This document shows positions 46,879 through 56,745 of a DNA stretch of 64,000 nucleotides, piece after piece. Each line of letters starts with the position of its first letter. Position 1 is the stretch's first letter. A program made the translations under genes and the position numbers. Under the pieces are notes generated by a model. That model searched no databases, was not told the DNA's origin, and saw nothing but the letters and a program-made list of their open reading frames with translations. The stretch lies in assembly GCA_947303395.1 (NCBI GenBank), contig CAMYYD010000003.1, positions 159,029-223,028 on the forward strand, written 5' to 3'. Origin of the DNA: an uncultured Bacteroidales bacterium (GTDB lineage Bacteria; Bacteroidota; Bacteroidia; Bacteroidales; F082).

Positions 46879-48753
46879 ATGATATTTGATAATTACGATG
46901 TGATAGTGGTCGGAGCGGGCCACGCAGGATGTGAGGCAGCAGCGGCAGCGGCTAACCTTGGAAACAAGACTTTGCTAATCACCATGAACATGAGTTTTAT
47001 GGCTGCAATGTCGTGTAACCCTGCCGTTGGAGGCATTGCCAAAGGTCAGATAGTGCGTGAGATAGATGCATTGGGTGGACAAATGGGCATCATTGCCGAC
47101 AAGACAATGATACAGTTCAGAATGCTCAACAAGTCGAAAGGTCCAGCCGTGTGGAGTCCGCGTGTGCAAAGCGACAAAGCAGCGTTTTCAGCCGAATGGC
47201 GCAACACGCTTGAGCACACTAAAAACCTCGAGTTTTGGCAAGATCATGTAGATGGATTGTTAGTTGAAGGTGACCAGATAAAAGGTGTCCACACCATGAT
47301 GGGAGGTGATGTGCATTCCAAGACTGTCATCCTCACAAATGGAACGTTCTTAAATGGTAAGATCTTCATCGGCGAGAAGTCGTTCTCAGGTGGCAGAATT
47401 GGCGAAGCGGCAAGTCACGGAATCACCGAACAGCTTGTTGAACTTGGTTTTGAAGCTAACAGAATGAAGACAGGAACGCCTGTACGTATCGATGGAAGAA
47501 CTATCGATTTCAGCAAACTAGCTGAACAAAAAGGCGATGAGGAAATCACAGGATTCTCGTTTATGAACGTGGAAAAACCACTGAAACAACGCTCGTGCTA
47601 CATTGCATACACATCGTTAAAAGTACACGAAATACTTCGCAAAGGATTTGATAAATCACCGATGTTCACAGGCAGGATCCAAGGTATAGGACCTCGTTAC
47701 TGTCCAAGCATTGAGGATAAAATCGAGCGTTTTGCAGGCAAGGATTTCCATCAGTTGTTTGTGGAACCTGAAGGCGCGACAACATGCGAGTATTATCTAA
47801 ACGGTTTCAGCTCCTCGTTACCGGAAGACATCCAATTTGAGGCACTTAGAAACATTGAAGGTTTCGAAAACGCAAAGATTTTCCGTCCAGGATACGCTAT
47901 AGAATACGACTTTTTCCCGCCAGATCAGCTGTATCACAGTTTGGAAACACATAAGATCCACGGCTTGTTCTTTGCCGGACAAATCAACGGCACAACAGGC
48001 TATGAAGAGGCAGCAGCGCAAGGTTTGATGGCTGGTATCAACGCTCATCGTCTCATCCACGATGAGGAACCAGTGGTTTTACGCCGTGATGAAGGTTATA
48101 TTGGCGTTCTCATCGACGACCTCATCACTAAGAGTGTTGACGAGCCTTATCGTATGTTTACCAGTCGCGCAGAATATCGAATTTTGCTGCGTCAGGACAA
48201 TGCTGATGCACGATTGACACCACTTGGATATAAGCTTGGTCTTGCTACTCAAGTACGTTACGAACGTTTCCAACAGAAACAGCAAAAAGTGCAGGATATG
48301 GTGCAATTCCTAAAAGAGACAAATGTTTCTCCAGACGAAATCAACGCTCTTTTAGTCGCAAAAGAAACTCCTGAAATCGCAGGAAAGACTCGTTTTGCAC
48401 ATGTTTTAACTCGCCCGCAAATCAGCTTGATGGAGATGATGGAAAACGTGGAATCGTTGAAAGGACAATATCATCTTTCCGACGAGATGACGCGAAGTGT
48501 CATCGAGGAGGCGGAAATATTAGTGAAATATGAAGGATACATCGACAAAGAACGCGAAGTTGCTGACAAACTTAAACGTCTCGAGGATGTTAAACTGAGT
48601 CCTGATTTCGATTACAACGCACTACACTCGTTGACAATCGAAGCCCGCCAGAAGCTGACGAAACACAAGCCTCAGACACTAGGACAAGCTTCGAGAATAA
48701 GCGGAGTTTCGCCAGCTGACATTTCGGTTCTTGCAGTTTTCTTGGGACGTTAA
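46879..48753 (+). CDS. mnmG: tRNA uridine-5-carboxymethylaminomethyl modification enzyme MnmG
   Basis: FAD protein that, with MnmE, makes cmnm5U34 in tRNAs reading split codon boxes. The 624-residue protein starts MIFDNYDVIVVGAGHAGCEAA (dinucleotide-binding motif), with SCNPAVGGIAKG, GTPVRIDGRTIDF, NGTTGYEEAAAQG and FTSRAEYRILLRQDNAD. The start at 46879 was chosen because a longer reading translates the parS-like palindrome. In many bacteria mnmG (gidA) lies near the replication origin, which fits the flanking parS-like sites. Confidence 0.95.
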   Translation: MIFDNYDVIVVGAGHAGCEAAAAAANLGNKTLLITMNMSFMAAMSCNPAVGGIAKGQIVREIDALGGQMGIIADKTMIQFRMLNKSKGPAVWSPRVQSDKAAFSAEWRNTLEHTKNLEFWQDHVDGLLVEGDQIKGVHTMMGGDVHSKTVILTNGTFLNGKIFIGEKSFSGGRIGEAASHGITEQLVELGFEANRMKTGTPVRIDGRTIDFSKLAEQKGDEEITGFSFMNVEKPLKQRSCYIAYTSLKVHEILRKGFDKSPMFTGRIQGIGPRYCPSIEDKIERFAGKDFHQLFVEPEGATTCEYYLNGFSSSLPEDIQFEALRNIEGFENAKIFRPGYAIEYDFFPPDQLYHSLETHKIHGLFFAGQINGTTGYEEAAAQGLMAGINAHRLIHDEEPVVLRRDEGYIGVLIDDLITKSVDEPYRMFTSRAEYRILLRQDNADARLTPLGYKLGLATQVRYERFQQKQQKVQDMVQFLKETNVSPDEINALLVAKETPEIAGKTRFAHVLTRPQISLMEMMENVESLKGQYHLSDEMTRSVIEEAEILVKYEGYIDKEREVADKLKRLEDVKLSPDFDYNALHSLTIEARQKLTKHKPQTLGQASRISGVSPADISVLAVFLGR

Positions 48754-48758
48754 CATGT

Positions 48759-48875
48759 ATTTGTCATTTCGACTGGAGTGTAATTAAATGGAACGGAATG
48801 GAGAAATCCTAGTATTATTGAAACATTTTATTGAAAAGGAAATAAAGGATTTCTCGACAAGCTCGAAATAACAAA
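48759..48875. repeat. GTCATTTCGA inverted-repeat element
   Basis: The left end TTGTCATTTCGACTGGAG pairs with CTCGAAATAACAA at the right, and GAGAAATCC pairs with GGATTTCTC. The pattern resembles a dispersed, non-coding palindromic repeat common in Bacteroidota. A half copy lies at 57926-57955. Apart from this and a parS-like site, 48754-48928 holds nothing visible. Confidence 0.65.
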
Positions 48876-48880
48876 TTGAA

Positions 48881-48896
48881 TGTTCCACGTGGAACA
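48881..48896. other. parS-like centromere site 2
   Basis: TGTTCCACGTGGAACA, identical to site 1, with the shared flanks AA before and ATT after. It lies 33 nt before the methyltransferase gene. Confidence 0.8.
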
Positions 48897-48928
48897 ATTT
48901 TTGAAAACAACAATAAAATAAGAATATC

Positions 48929-49801
48929 ATGAGCACTAAATGCCCGTTTTGCGAATCAGAAAAAACAAGGTTATACCTGAAGCTGAAAGACTATTTCCTC
49001 TCTCAGGAAGACTTCGAAATCGTCGAGTGTGAAGACTGTAAACTGCTCTTTACAACCCCCCGACCGGACAAATCTGTCATCGGAAATTATTACAAATCGG
49101 AGGATTATCTCTCGCACAACAAGCATAAAAAAGGTCTCGTGCCTTGGATTTACAACCATGTGAAAAAGGTCAATATTCGAAACAAATTTAAGATAGCCTG
49201 TGGCGACCGCACCAAACCACACCTCCTCGATTTCGGTTGCGGCGTTGGTGATTTCCTGCATTACGCTCAACAAAAAGGCTGCGAGATAATGGGCTGCGAC
49301 ATGAGCGAAGACGCTCGTAAATTTGCATCTGAAAAACTGGGCAAAACGGTTGTCACACCTGAAGAAATCTTCGCTCTCCCCCACTCCACTTTCGATGTAA
49401 TCACAATGTGGCATGTGCTCGAACATATTGATAATCTTAAATATCAAACCGAACAACTTCACCGTCTGCTAAAAGATAACGGACGCCTTGTGATAGCAGT
49501 GCCTAATTTCATGTCATACGACGCACAATATTACAAAGACAAATGGGCTGCATACGACGTTCCGCGACACTTAAATCATTTCCATAAAGAGTCGCTGCAA
49601 AACGTTTTCAAAGGCAAATTCGAGCTTGAAAAAATCTATCCGATGAAATGGGATGCTTTTTACATCTCGATGATGAGCGAAAATTACATCGGCAAAGGCA
49701 ACTCTTTCATCAAAGGCATTCTCACCGGATTGAAGTCGAACTGTAAGGCTCGTAAGACTGGAGATTATTCGAGCTTGATCTACGTTTTTCACAAAATTTG
49801 A
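48929..49801 (+). CDS. SAM-dependent methyltransferase with N-terminal zinc ribbon
   Basis: A 290-residue protein. Four cysteines in CPFCESEKTR and CEDCKLLF (residues 5-40) suggest a zinc ribbon. The methyltransferase domain shows motif I LLDFGCGVGDFL near residue 95 and the acidic GCDMSEDA. Such proteins often act on sugars or lipids of the cell surface, but the substrate is not determined. Its promoter region holds the second parS-like site. Confidence 0.82.
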   Translation: MSTKCPFCESEKTRLYLKLKDYFLSQEDFEIVECEDCKLLFTTPRPDKSVIGNYYKSEDYLSHNKHKKGLVPWIYNHVKKVNIRNKFKIACGDRTKPHLLDFGCGVGDFLHYAQQKGCEIMGCDMSEDARKFASEKLGKTVVTPEEIFALPHSTFDVITMWHVLEHIDNLKYQTEQLHRLLKDNGRLVIAVPNFMSYDAQYYKDKWAAYDVPRHLNHFHKESLQNVFKGKFELEKIYPMKWDAFYISMMSENYIGKGNSFIKGILTGLKSNCKARKTGDYSSLIYVFHKI

Positions 49802-49924
49802 TTTTTGCCCGTTTTTAGCCGTTTTAAGGCATTTTTCGTTTTGAACATCCGGAATATCAAAAAATTATAGAAAACGTCTTAAACAGAAGCAGTTTTTGGA
49901 ACGATTTTTGTTAAAATTTGAGTT

Positions 49925-52207
49925 ATGAAAAAGATTTACATCATACTAATCGCCATCGCGCTCATCGTCGCCACAGTGTTCGTCCACCAACGGAACGAAA
50001 GCAACGAGAACGCCGAGATGGAACGTTTCGCAAAAATCATCGCCGACGAGACAGACAAGGATTTTGAAAAAACCACAACCGACATTATCGAAAAAATCAA
50101 AACCGACGAATTGTTCAACTCTTGGGTTAACGACGAAAACATGCCGAGCGACGACAGTATCCTCTCTTACTTCGACTCAAAGTTTTTCAATCAAAACGAT
50201 TTATACAAATTTTACAACCGAACACTCACCATTTGCGACAGCAGCACAATAATTGACTATTATGATATTGGTATTCACTGTGAAGTGTCGTATGCAGACA
50301 TGCTATCCGATTCAAAACAGATAAACGAACATTTGTATCATTACGACGACGCAACTTCAGACATCTATTACGTCGTAAAAGTACAGCTTAACGACATCAA
50401 AAATCTTTATATGGAGTTTTATAAAGAGAAGATTTTCAATAAGTTAAGTATTGATTCTGACTCTACAAAAACCAACTATCTCATCATTCCAAATCTGAAA
50501 AACTACTCCATTGCGATTTACAACGACGACATTCTTTTTTATAAATACGGCAATTATCTTTATCCGAACAATATCAATAATTTCATAGCAAAAGAAGATG
50601 GTATTCATAAAGGTAAGAATTATAAACATTTGATTCTCAATGATTTTGATAAGAATAAAATTGTCGTAGTAACTATTGAATCGGTGCGCTGGATGAAATA
50701 TGTGACACCTTTCTCGCTCATTTTCATAGTCTTACTCCTCTCCTACTTCATCTACATTTACTTCGAAAACGGTCGCAAAAGCATCTTCAAGCATAGTTTT
50801 CACGGCAAGATGCAGCTCATGATAATGATGATTCTGGCGATTGCATTTTTCGTGATTGGCCTCGTCTCATATCTGTTTTTAAGAAACAACGTCATTAAAA
50901 AAACTCAGATTTCTCAGTACAAACAGGCAAATATCATACGAAACAACTACGAACAAAATCTTTATATAAGAGGACTTCAAGATCCGGATTTGATCTGGAA
51001 TATGGCTGATTCATACGTCTGCGACATCAATATTTTTGATCATGACGGTAATTTGATTTGCTCATCATTTGAAAAAAGAATGTTAGGCGAAGCAATCAAC
51101 AACGACGCTTTTCGGAATATTGTCAATGAAAAAGCCGGATATTTCGTGCAAACCGAGAATTATAAAGGTGAGAAAAACACCTCCTACTATTTCCCTATTC
51201 TTGATGATAACAACGAGCTTTCAGCGATTTTGAACGTTTTGTATTTCGATTTCAACTCGGAATACGACGACCAGCTTTCGAATTTCGTGATAAACTACAT
51301 CAATATTATTATTGTTTTGTTCGGCATCGCGTCAATTATTGTGATTCTGATTACCCGTAAGACTCTTAAACCATTGAAAATCATTGAGAATCAGATGGGA
51401 AAAATCAGTCTCGACGGGACAAACGAACCTATCGACTTCAAAGGTCACGATGAGATTGGTGCGCTGGTCGAGCAATATAATAATATGTGTAGGCAACTTG
51501 AGATTGCGGCAAACAAGCTAGCCCGCAACGAACGTGAGAGCGCTTGGCGCGAGATGGCTCGACAGGTGGCACATGAGATCAAGAATCCGCTCACCCCGAT
51601 GCGACTGAATATCGAGTATCTGCAGATGCTTTGGGACAGAAAAGACCCGAAGTTCGAGGATAATTTTAAAGAAACGCTCAAGTCGTTGCTCGAACAAATC
51701 GACACGCTCTCAAAAATTGCGACAGCATTCTCTGATTACGCCAAACTGCCAGAAAACGTGTCAACAACTTTTGACCTCAGCGAACTGCTGAAGAGCACAA
51801 TAAAAATTTATGATGTCGAGAAAAACATTTCCATCTCATTGATTTACAATGAAAATGAGAGCTGGTCATTGTTTGCCGACAGAAACAATCTCGGCAGAGT
51901 TTTCGGTAATATTATCAAAAACGGAATTCAGGCAATAGGAAACGAAATTGGACATATTGAAGTGATTATCAGTAGGTTAGGGGAGAAGTACAGAATTCAA
52001 ATCTCCGACAACGGCTGCGGTATCAAGGAAGAAGACAAGAAAAAGGTGTTTTTCCCAAATTTCACTACTAAATCGAGCGGAATGGGAGTGGGGCTGTCAG
52101 TTTCGCACGACATCATCCAAGGCATGGGCGGAAGCATTACATTCTCCAGCAAAGAAGGAATCGGCACAGTTTTCACAATTGATATACCTATTTTAAAAGA
52201 AATATAA
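49925..52207 (+). CDS. NtrY-like sensor histidine kinase
   Basis: A 760-residue inner-membrane kinase. There are transmembrane helices near residues 3-21, 260-278, 293-315 and 457-478, with extracytoplasmic sensor regions between them. A HAMP segment lies near 480-535, the phosphoacceptor motif AREMARQVAHEIKNPLTPM near 540-558, and the ATPase domain has NIIKNGIQAIG, SDNGCGI and FTTKSSGMGVGLSVS. The H-box resembles the NtrY family. No response regulator is next to it, so it is an orphan here; the signal is unknown. Confidence 0.88.
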   Translation: MKKIYIILIAIALIVATVFVHQRNESNENAEMERFAKIIADETDKDFEKTTTDIIEKIKTDELFNSWVNDENMPSDDSILSYFDSKFFNQNDLYKFYNRTLTICDSSTIIDYYDIGIHCEVSYADMLSDSKQINEHLYHYDDATSDIYYVVKVQLNDIKNLYMEFYKEKIFNKLSIDSDSTKTNYLIIPNLKNYSIAIYNDDILFYKYGNYLYPNNINNFIAKEDGIHKGKNYKHLILNDFDKNKIVVVTIESVRWMKYVTPFSLIFIVLLLSYFIYIYFENGRKSIFKHSFHGKMQLMIMMILAIAFFVIGLVSYLFLRNNVIKKTQISQYKQANIIRNNYEQNLYIRGLQDPDLIWNMADSYVCDINIFDHDGNLICSSFEKRMLGEAINNDAFRNIVNEKAGYFVQTENYKGEKNTSYYFPILDDNNELSAILNVLYFDFNSEYDDQLSNFVINYINIIIVLFGIASIIVILITRKTLKPLKIIENQMGKISLDGTNEPIDFKGHDEIGALVEQYNNMCRQLEIAANKLARNERESAWREMARQVAHEIKNPLTPMRLNIEYLQMLWDRKDPKFEDNFKETLKSLLEQIDTLSKIATAFSDYAKLPENVSTTFDLSELLKSTIKIYDVEKNISISLIYNENESWSLFADRNNLGRVFGNIIKNGIQAIGNEIGHIEVIISRLGEKYRIQISDNGCGIKEEDKKKVFFPNFTTKSSGMGVGLSVSHDIIQGMGGSITFSSKEGIGTVFTIDIPILKEI

Positions 52208-52239
52208 TATATTTGCAAAAATTATGTTAGTGTAGAGAT

Positions 52240-53745
52240 ATGAGTTCAAATCCGATAAAAGCCCTTGCGGGCCAGACTGTCATTTACGGCATGGGAACCA
52301 TCGTGCCGCGATTGCTGAATTATCTTTTAGTTCCGCTATATACACGTGTTTTTGTCGCTGGAGTTTATGGTCAAATTACCGACCTCTACGCCTGGATAGC
52401 TTTCCTGCTGGCTCTCCTGACATACGGAATGGAGACCACTTTCTTCCGTTATACGCAAAAAGAAGACCCCAACAAAGTATTTAACAACATTGTTTCGTGC
52501 ATCATCGTAACAACCGGCATTTTTCTGGTTTTCTTCGGTTTTTTATATAAAAGCTTCGCGCATCTCATTCAGTATGAACATAATACGCAATATGTTCTGC
52601 TTCTGGGCATAATTGTCGCCCTTGATGCTTTGACAGCTGTTCCTTTTGCAAAACTAAGAAAGAATAATCAGGCTAAGTTGTTCACACTCATTAAGATAGC
52701 AAACGTGACATTAAATATCGGACTAAACTTGTTTTTCTTGCTTGTTATCCCAGAAACAGCCTTGGCGATTTCAGAAAAAGTATTCTGTCCACAAGCCGGT
52801 TTACTCGTTTGGGTTTTGATTTCAAATGTATTATCAAGTTTTTTAAGTCTGCTTTTACTTCTTCCGCAGTTTAAAGGATTCAAATTTGAACTCGAAAAAA
52901 GCCTCATTCGCCCGATGCTGGCATATTCGCTCCCGATTTTGCTTATCAGTCTCGTCGGTATGGTCAATGAGGTGGCTGATAAAATTTTGATCAAATATCT
53001 GACTCCGATACCTGATGCGGAAACATTGGCAAACCTTGATATCTCTGCGGAAGAGTACGCATTAAGTCAGCTTGGAATCTATGGCGCGAACTTCAAACTC
53101 GCGGTTTTGATGACCATTTTTATCCAGATGTTCCGTTACGCATCGGAGCCGTTTTTCTTCGGAAAGGCGAAAGACCGCAACGCACCTGAGCTTTACGCCA
53201 AAGTGATGACTTATTTTGTCATCTTCTGTCTGCTGATTTTCCTAGGCGTGATGCTCTATATCGATGTGCTGAAATACTTCATCGGCAGAGGCGGAAGCAA
53301 CTATCACGAAGGCTTGATAATTGTACCTATAGTATTGATAGCCAATATGTTTTATGGAATTGTGTTTAATCTTTCCATTTGGTTTAAACTCACCGACAGG
53401 ACATTTTCGGGGACTATCATTTCTATCGTTGGAGCATCAATAACTCTGCTGTGTCTGTTTGTTTTAGTTCCACAAATCGGCTACCTCGGTGCGGCTATCG
53501 CGCACCTAGGTTGCTACACGGTGATGATGCTGGTGTCGTACTTCTGGGGACAAAAAGTGTTTCCGGTGCCGTATCAAGTCGGCCGAATAGGTTTTTATAT
53601 CGTTTTCGCCATCGGATTATTCCTGTTTAGCACGATTTTCAACGATTACGGTCTTGGTTTCAGATTGACAATCAACACATTATTGATATTAAGTTATTTA
53701 ACTGTAGTTTATCTTTTTGAACGTAAAAATCCTTTGAAAATATGA
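52240..53745 (+). CDS. lipid-linked oligosaccharide flippase (Wzx/MurJ-like)
   Basis: A 501-residue inner-membrane protein with about 14 hydrophobic helices, beginning [31 protein letters not shown], the family's N-terminal helix. It is a polysaccharide biosynthesis or O-antigen flippase-like protein of the MOP superfamily, exporting a lipid-linked glycan. It overlaps dut by 4 bp and starts the flippase-dut-TPR-DUF4292-EnvC block. The exact substrate is unknown. Confidence 0.85.
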   Translation: MSSNPIKALAGQTVIYGMGTIVPRLLNYLLVPLYTRVFVAGVYGQITDLYAWIAFLLALLTYGMETTFFRYTQKEDPNKVFNNIVSCIIVTTGIFLVFFGFLYKSFAHLIQYEHNTQYVLLLGIIVALDALTAVPFAKLRKNNQAKLFTLIKIANVTLNIGLNLFFLLVIPETALAISEKVFCPQAGLLVWVLISNVLSSFLSLLLLLPQFKGFKFELEKSLIRPMLAYSLPILLISLVGMVNEVADKILIKYLTPIPDAETLANLDISAEEYALSQLGIYGANFKLAVLMTIFIQMFRYASEPFFFGKAKDRNAPELYAKVMTYFVIFCLLIFLGVMLYIDVLKYFIGRGGSNYHEGLIIVPIVLIANMFYGIVFNLSIWFKLTDRTFSGTIISIVGASITLLCLFVLVPQIGYLGAAIAHLGCYTVMMLVSYFWGQKVFPVPYQVGRIGFYIVFAIGLFLFSTIFNDYGLGFRLTINTLLILSYLTVVYLFERKNPLKI

Positions 53746-54176
53746 AATTGAACATAGTTAACAAGTCGAATAACGCGATGCCGGCTTACGAGACAGTGAA
53801 CTCGGCTGGCATGGATTTAAGAGCGTATCTTCCTGATGGAGAATTAGTTATCAAGCCAATGCAGCGTACTTTGGTGCCAACAGGATTGTTTATGGAGATA
53901 CCGGTCGGATACGAGGGACAGGTCCGTCCACGCAGCGGTTTGGCAATCAAGAGCGGCATTACGGTGTTGAACTCGCCAGGAACAATCGACGCTGACTATA
54001 GGGGAGAAGTGAAAGTGATTTTGATCAACCTTTCGGATGTGGATTTCGTGATTAAAAGCGGCGACAGAATTGCGCAGCTGGTTATTGCAAAATGCGAACA
54101 AATGGAAGTTGTTGAAGTTGAAACATTAAGTGAAACCGAACGCGGTGCTGGAGGTTTCGGACATACTGGGAAATGA
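53742..54176 (+). CDS. dut: dUTP diphosphatase
   Basis: Hydrolyses dUTP to dUMP, keeping uracil out of DNA. The 144-residue trimeric-type dUTPase shows all five motifs: [43 protein letters not shown] and [10 protein letters not shown]. It overlaps the flippase gene and leads into the TPR-DUF4292-EnvC genes. Confidence 0.96.
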   Translation: MKLNIVNKSNNAMPAYETVNSAGMDLRAYLPDGELVIKPMQRTLVPTGLFMEIPVGYEGQVRPRSGLAIKSGITVLNSPGTIDADYRGEVKVILINLSDVDFVIKSGDRIAQLVIAKCEQMEVVEVETLSETERGAGGFGHTGK

Positions 54177-54184
54177 TTTTATAG

Positions 54185-54236
54185 CTCACAGATTCCACAG
54201 AAACAAAAATCCGTGAATATCTGTGAAATCTGTGAG
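54185..54236. repeat. intercistronic hairpin CTCACAGATT/AATCTGTGAG
   Basis: Arms of 17 bases (54185-54201 and 54220-54236) are complementary with one mismatch and fill most of the gap between dut and the TPR gene. The arms are built of CACAGA units nine bases apart. The sequence is related to the repeats at 38415 and 58288. Confidence 0.65.
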
Positions 54237-54251
54237 AAAATTAAAAGAAAG

Positions 54252-55976
54252 ATGAAAATAAAATATTTTATATTTGGTATTATTTTAGCGATTTCAAGCA
54301 GTGTTTTCGCGCAAAGTGATGTCGTTGGCGAGGCTCCGAACGACACTGTTGTTGTCAAGCAGGACATGGCTAAAAATGCCGAGTATTTTTCGAAAGGCTT
54401 GGAGGCGAAATACAACGAGAATTATCCTGTCGCCATCTACAATTTCGAGCAGGCACTGAGGTTTTTCAACGATGACGACGCTTCGATGTATGAGCTTTCT
54501 GCACTTTATCTGGCGAGCGGCCGCACTACCGAAGCTATGTCGATGATTCAGCAGGCTGCCGAGTTGCAACCCGACAATAAATGGTATCAGATCCGTTTGG
54601 CACAGCTTTATATGCAAAACGGTGATTATCATTCGTTTATGAATATTTACGACAAGCTTCTGCAAGATGATCCTTACAATTTGGATTATCTCGAAGCATA
54701 CATCGACGCGCTTCTACGCGTTGGCGAATACGACAAAGTGATTGAAAAACTTAATGTTGTGGAGCAGCAGCTTGGCAAAAACGAGATGATTTTCCTGCAA
54801 AAGATTCAGATTTATGATGAGCAAGGCAAAAAAGACCAAGCACTCGCTGAGATGGAAAAACTCGTTGAGTTTATGCCTGAAAACACACGTTATCGCGCAA
54901 TGCTCGCCGAAGCTTACCGCAAGGTTAAACGCGACAAAGATGCATATCAACAATATCTGAAAATCAAAGAGTTAGACCCGGAAGACAAATATATCAACAT
55001 CTCGCTGATGGATTATTACCAAAGCATGGGCGAGGTTGACAAGGCTTTTGAGGAATTTGTTGCGGCTATCAAAAACAAGAACCTCGATTTTGAGACCAAG
55101 TCGCAGATTTACGATTTCTGGTTCCAAAACAAGTCGGACAAAGACGCAAGCGACGATGCAGAAGTGGCAGGAAAAGCTTTTATCGAGACACATCCCAACA
55201 AGTCGCTCGGTTATTACATCATGGGCACTGTTTCATATAATGCAAACGACTTTGCGAAAGCCAAAGAGTATTATCAGCAAGCCCTTGAGCTCGACAGCAA
55301 GAACTTCATCACTCTTTACCAACTATCACTCTGCGAAATTGAATTGCATGATTATCAAGGTGTTATAGAAGTTACTGACAACGCCATTTCATTGTATCCA
55401 GAGCAGCCGTTGTTCTATTTGTTCCAAGGAATTGGATATTTCAACAAGAAAGACTACGAAAACTGCGTGAAGGTGCTTGAAAAAGGTCGCAAACTGTCAG
55501 CAAACAAAGAGCTTACAGCTAATTTCGACACTTATATCGGTGACACTTACAACCAGTTGAACAACAAGCAGAAATCATTCGAGGCATACGACAGAGTTTT
55601 GAAATCCGATCCGAACAACATCTATGTCTTGAATAATTACGCTTATTACTTATCGCTTGATAATCAAGATCTTGAGCGCGCTTTGCAGATGTCGGGAAAG
55701 ACAATAAAAGCCGAGCCTAAAAATGCCACGTATCTTGACACTTACGCTTGGGTTTTGTATAAACTTGGGCGTTATCAGGAGGCGAAAAAGTATATGGACA
55801 AGGTTTTCAAGTATGATAAAAACCCGAATGGCGTTAATTTTGAGCACCTTGGAGATATTTTTTATAAACTTGGCGACACGAAAAACGCGGTGAAAAATTG
55901 GAAAAAAGCCAAGAAAATGGGTGATGTTTCCGAGTTTATCGATCAAAAAATAAAAGACGAGAAACTGTATGAATAG
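54252..55976 (+). CDS. exported tetratricopeptide-repeat protein
   Basis: A 574-residue protein with signal peptide MKIKYFIFGIILAISSSVFAQ and many TPR units from residue 35 to the end (for example LGYYIMGTVSYNANDFAKAK and VLNNYAYYLSLDNQDLERAL). It is predicted to act in the periplasm or outer membrane as a scaffold. The gene order dut-TPR-DUF4292-EnvC is, as I recall, conserved in Bacteroidales, suggesting an envelope assembly role. The start at 54252 is set by the signal peptide; the stop overlaps the next gene by 8 bp. Confidence 0.8.
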   Translation: MKIKYFIFGIILAISSSVFAQSDVVGEAPNDTVVVKQDMAKNAEYFSKGLEAKYNENYPVAIYNFEQALRFFNDDDASMYELSALYLASGRTTEAMSMIQQAAELQPDNKWYQIRLAQLYMQNGDYHSFMNIYDKLLQDDPYNLDYLEAYIDALLRVGEYDKVIEKLNVVEQQLGKNEMIFLQKIQIYDEQGKKDQALAEMEKLVEFMPENTRYRAMLAEAYRKVKRDKDAYQQYLKIKELDPEDKYINISLMDYYQSMGEVDKAFEEFVAAIKNKNLDFETKSQIYDFWFQNKSDKDASDDAEVAGKAFIETHPNKSLGYYIMGTVSYNANDFAKAKEYYQQALELDSKNFITLYQLSLCEIELHDYQGVIEVTDNAISLYPEQPLFYLFQGIGYFNKKDYENCVKVLEKGRKLSANKELTANFDTYIGDTYNQLNNKQKSFEAYDRVLKSDPNNIYVLNNYAYYLSLDNQDLERALQMSGKTIKAEPKNATYLDTYAWVLYKLGRYQEAKKYMDKVFKYDKNPNGVNFEHLGDIFYKLGDTKNAVKNWKKAKKMGDVSEFIDQKIKDEKLYE

Positions 55977-56745
55977 AAAGATTCATATATTATTGATATT
56001 CTGTGTTTTATCACTTATTATCATAGGAACGAGCTGCTCCTCGAAGAAAAAAATGATGAAGACGAATCTGCGTTCGTTTACAGCTACACGTCTCATCCAA
56101 GAAGTAGAAAACAATGCGTTTGATTTCGACAATTTCCAGGCAAAAATGAGCGTGAAAATCGAGACTAACGATAAGAGTTTCAACGTGAAAGGACAGCTCA
56201 GGATGAAAAAGGACAGCATCATCTGGACGAGCATTTCATTGCCGTTAGGCCTCGAAGTCATCAGGGTGAAAATTGAGCCAGATTCGGTGTTTTTCCTCAA
56301 TAGAAACGACAAAACTTATCTTTGCGAAGATATCAGATTGTTCAACGACATCTCATTTTTAAACGCTTCGATAGAGTTTATTCAATCTGTTTTGGTTGGC
56401 AATGTCATCGACCTTGATGAAAATGGAAATTACAAAGTCGAAATCGACAACGGACAGTATAATCTATTGATTTCCAAGAAGAAAAAAAGTCTCTGGATTG
56501 ATCCGCAGCTGTTTAAAATCACGAAATATTACCTTAAGGAAAATATCGACGGTAAACACAAGATTGAATTGCAATACGCTGATTTTGAGAAAGTTAACGA
56601 TAAATACATTCCTACAAAAATTATTCTCAACATTCATGGAGAATATAATTTGAAAGCGGTTATAAGCTATTCGAATATCATTGTGGGCGACACTATCGAT
56701 TTTAATTTTAACGTCCCGAAAAAATACGAGCGAATCTATAAATGA
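55969..56745 (+). CDS. DUF4292 lipoprotein
   Basis: A 258-residue lipoprotein with signal MNRKIHILLIFCVLSLIIIGTSC and Cys at residue 23. The mature part matches DUF4292 (FQAKMSVKIETNDKSFNVKGQLRMKKDSIIW would span residues 51-81), with a LolA/LolB-like half-barrel pattern of strands. A part in lipoprotein or lipid handling at the outer membrane is possible but not proven. It overlaps both neighbours, so translation is coupled. Confidence 0.82.
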   Translation: MNRKIHILLIFCVLSLIIIGTSCSSKKKMMKTNLRSFTATRLIQEVENNAFDFDNFQAKMSVKIETNDKSFNVKGQLRMKKDSIIWTSISLPLGLEVIRVKIEPDSVFFLNRNDKTYLCEDIRLFNDISFLNASIEFIQSVLVGNVIDLDENGNYKVEIDNGQYNLLISKKKKSLWIDPQLFKITKYYLKENIDGKHKIELQYADFEKVNDKYIPTKIILNIHGEYNLKAVISYSNIIVGDTIDFNFNVPKKYERIYK

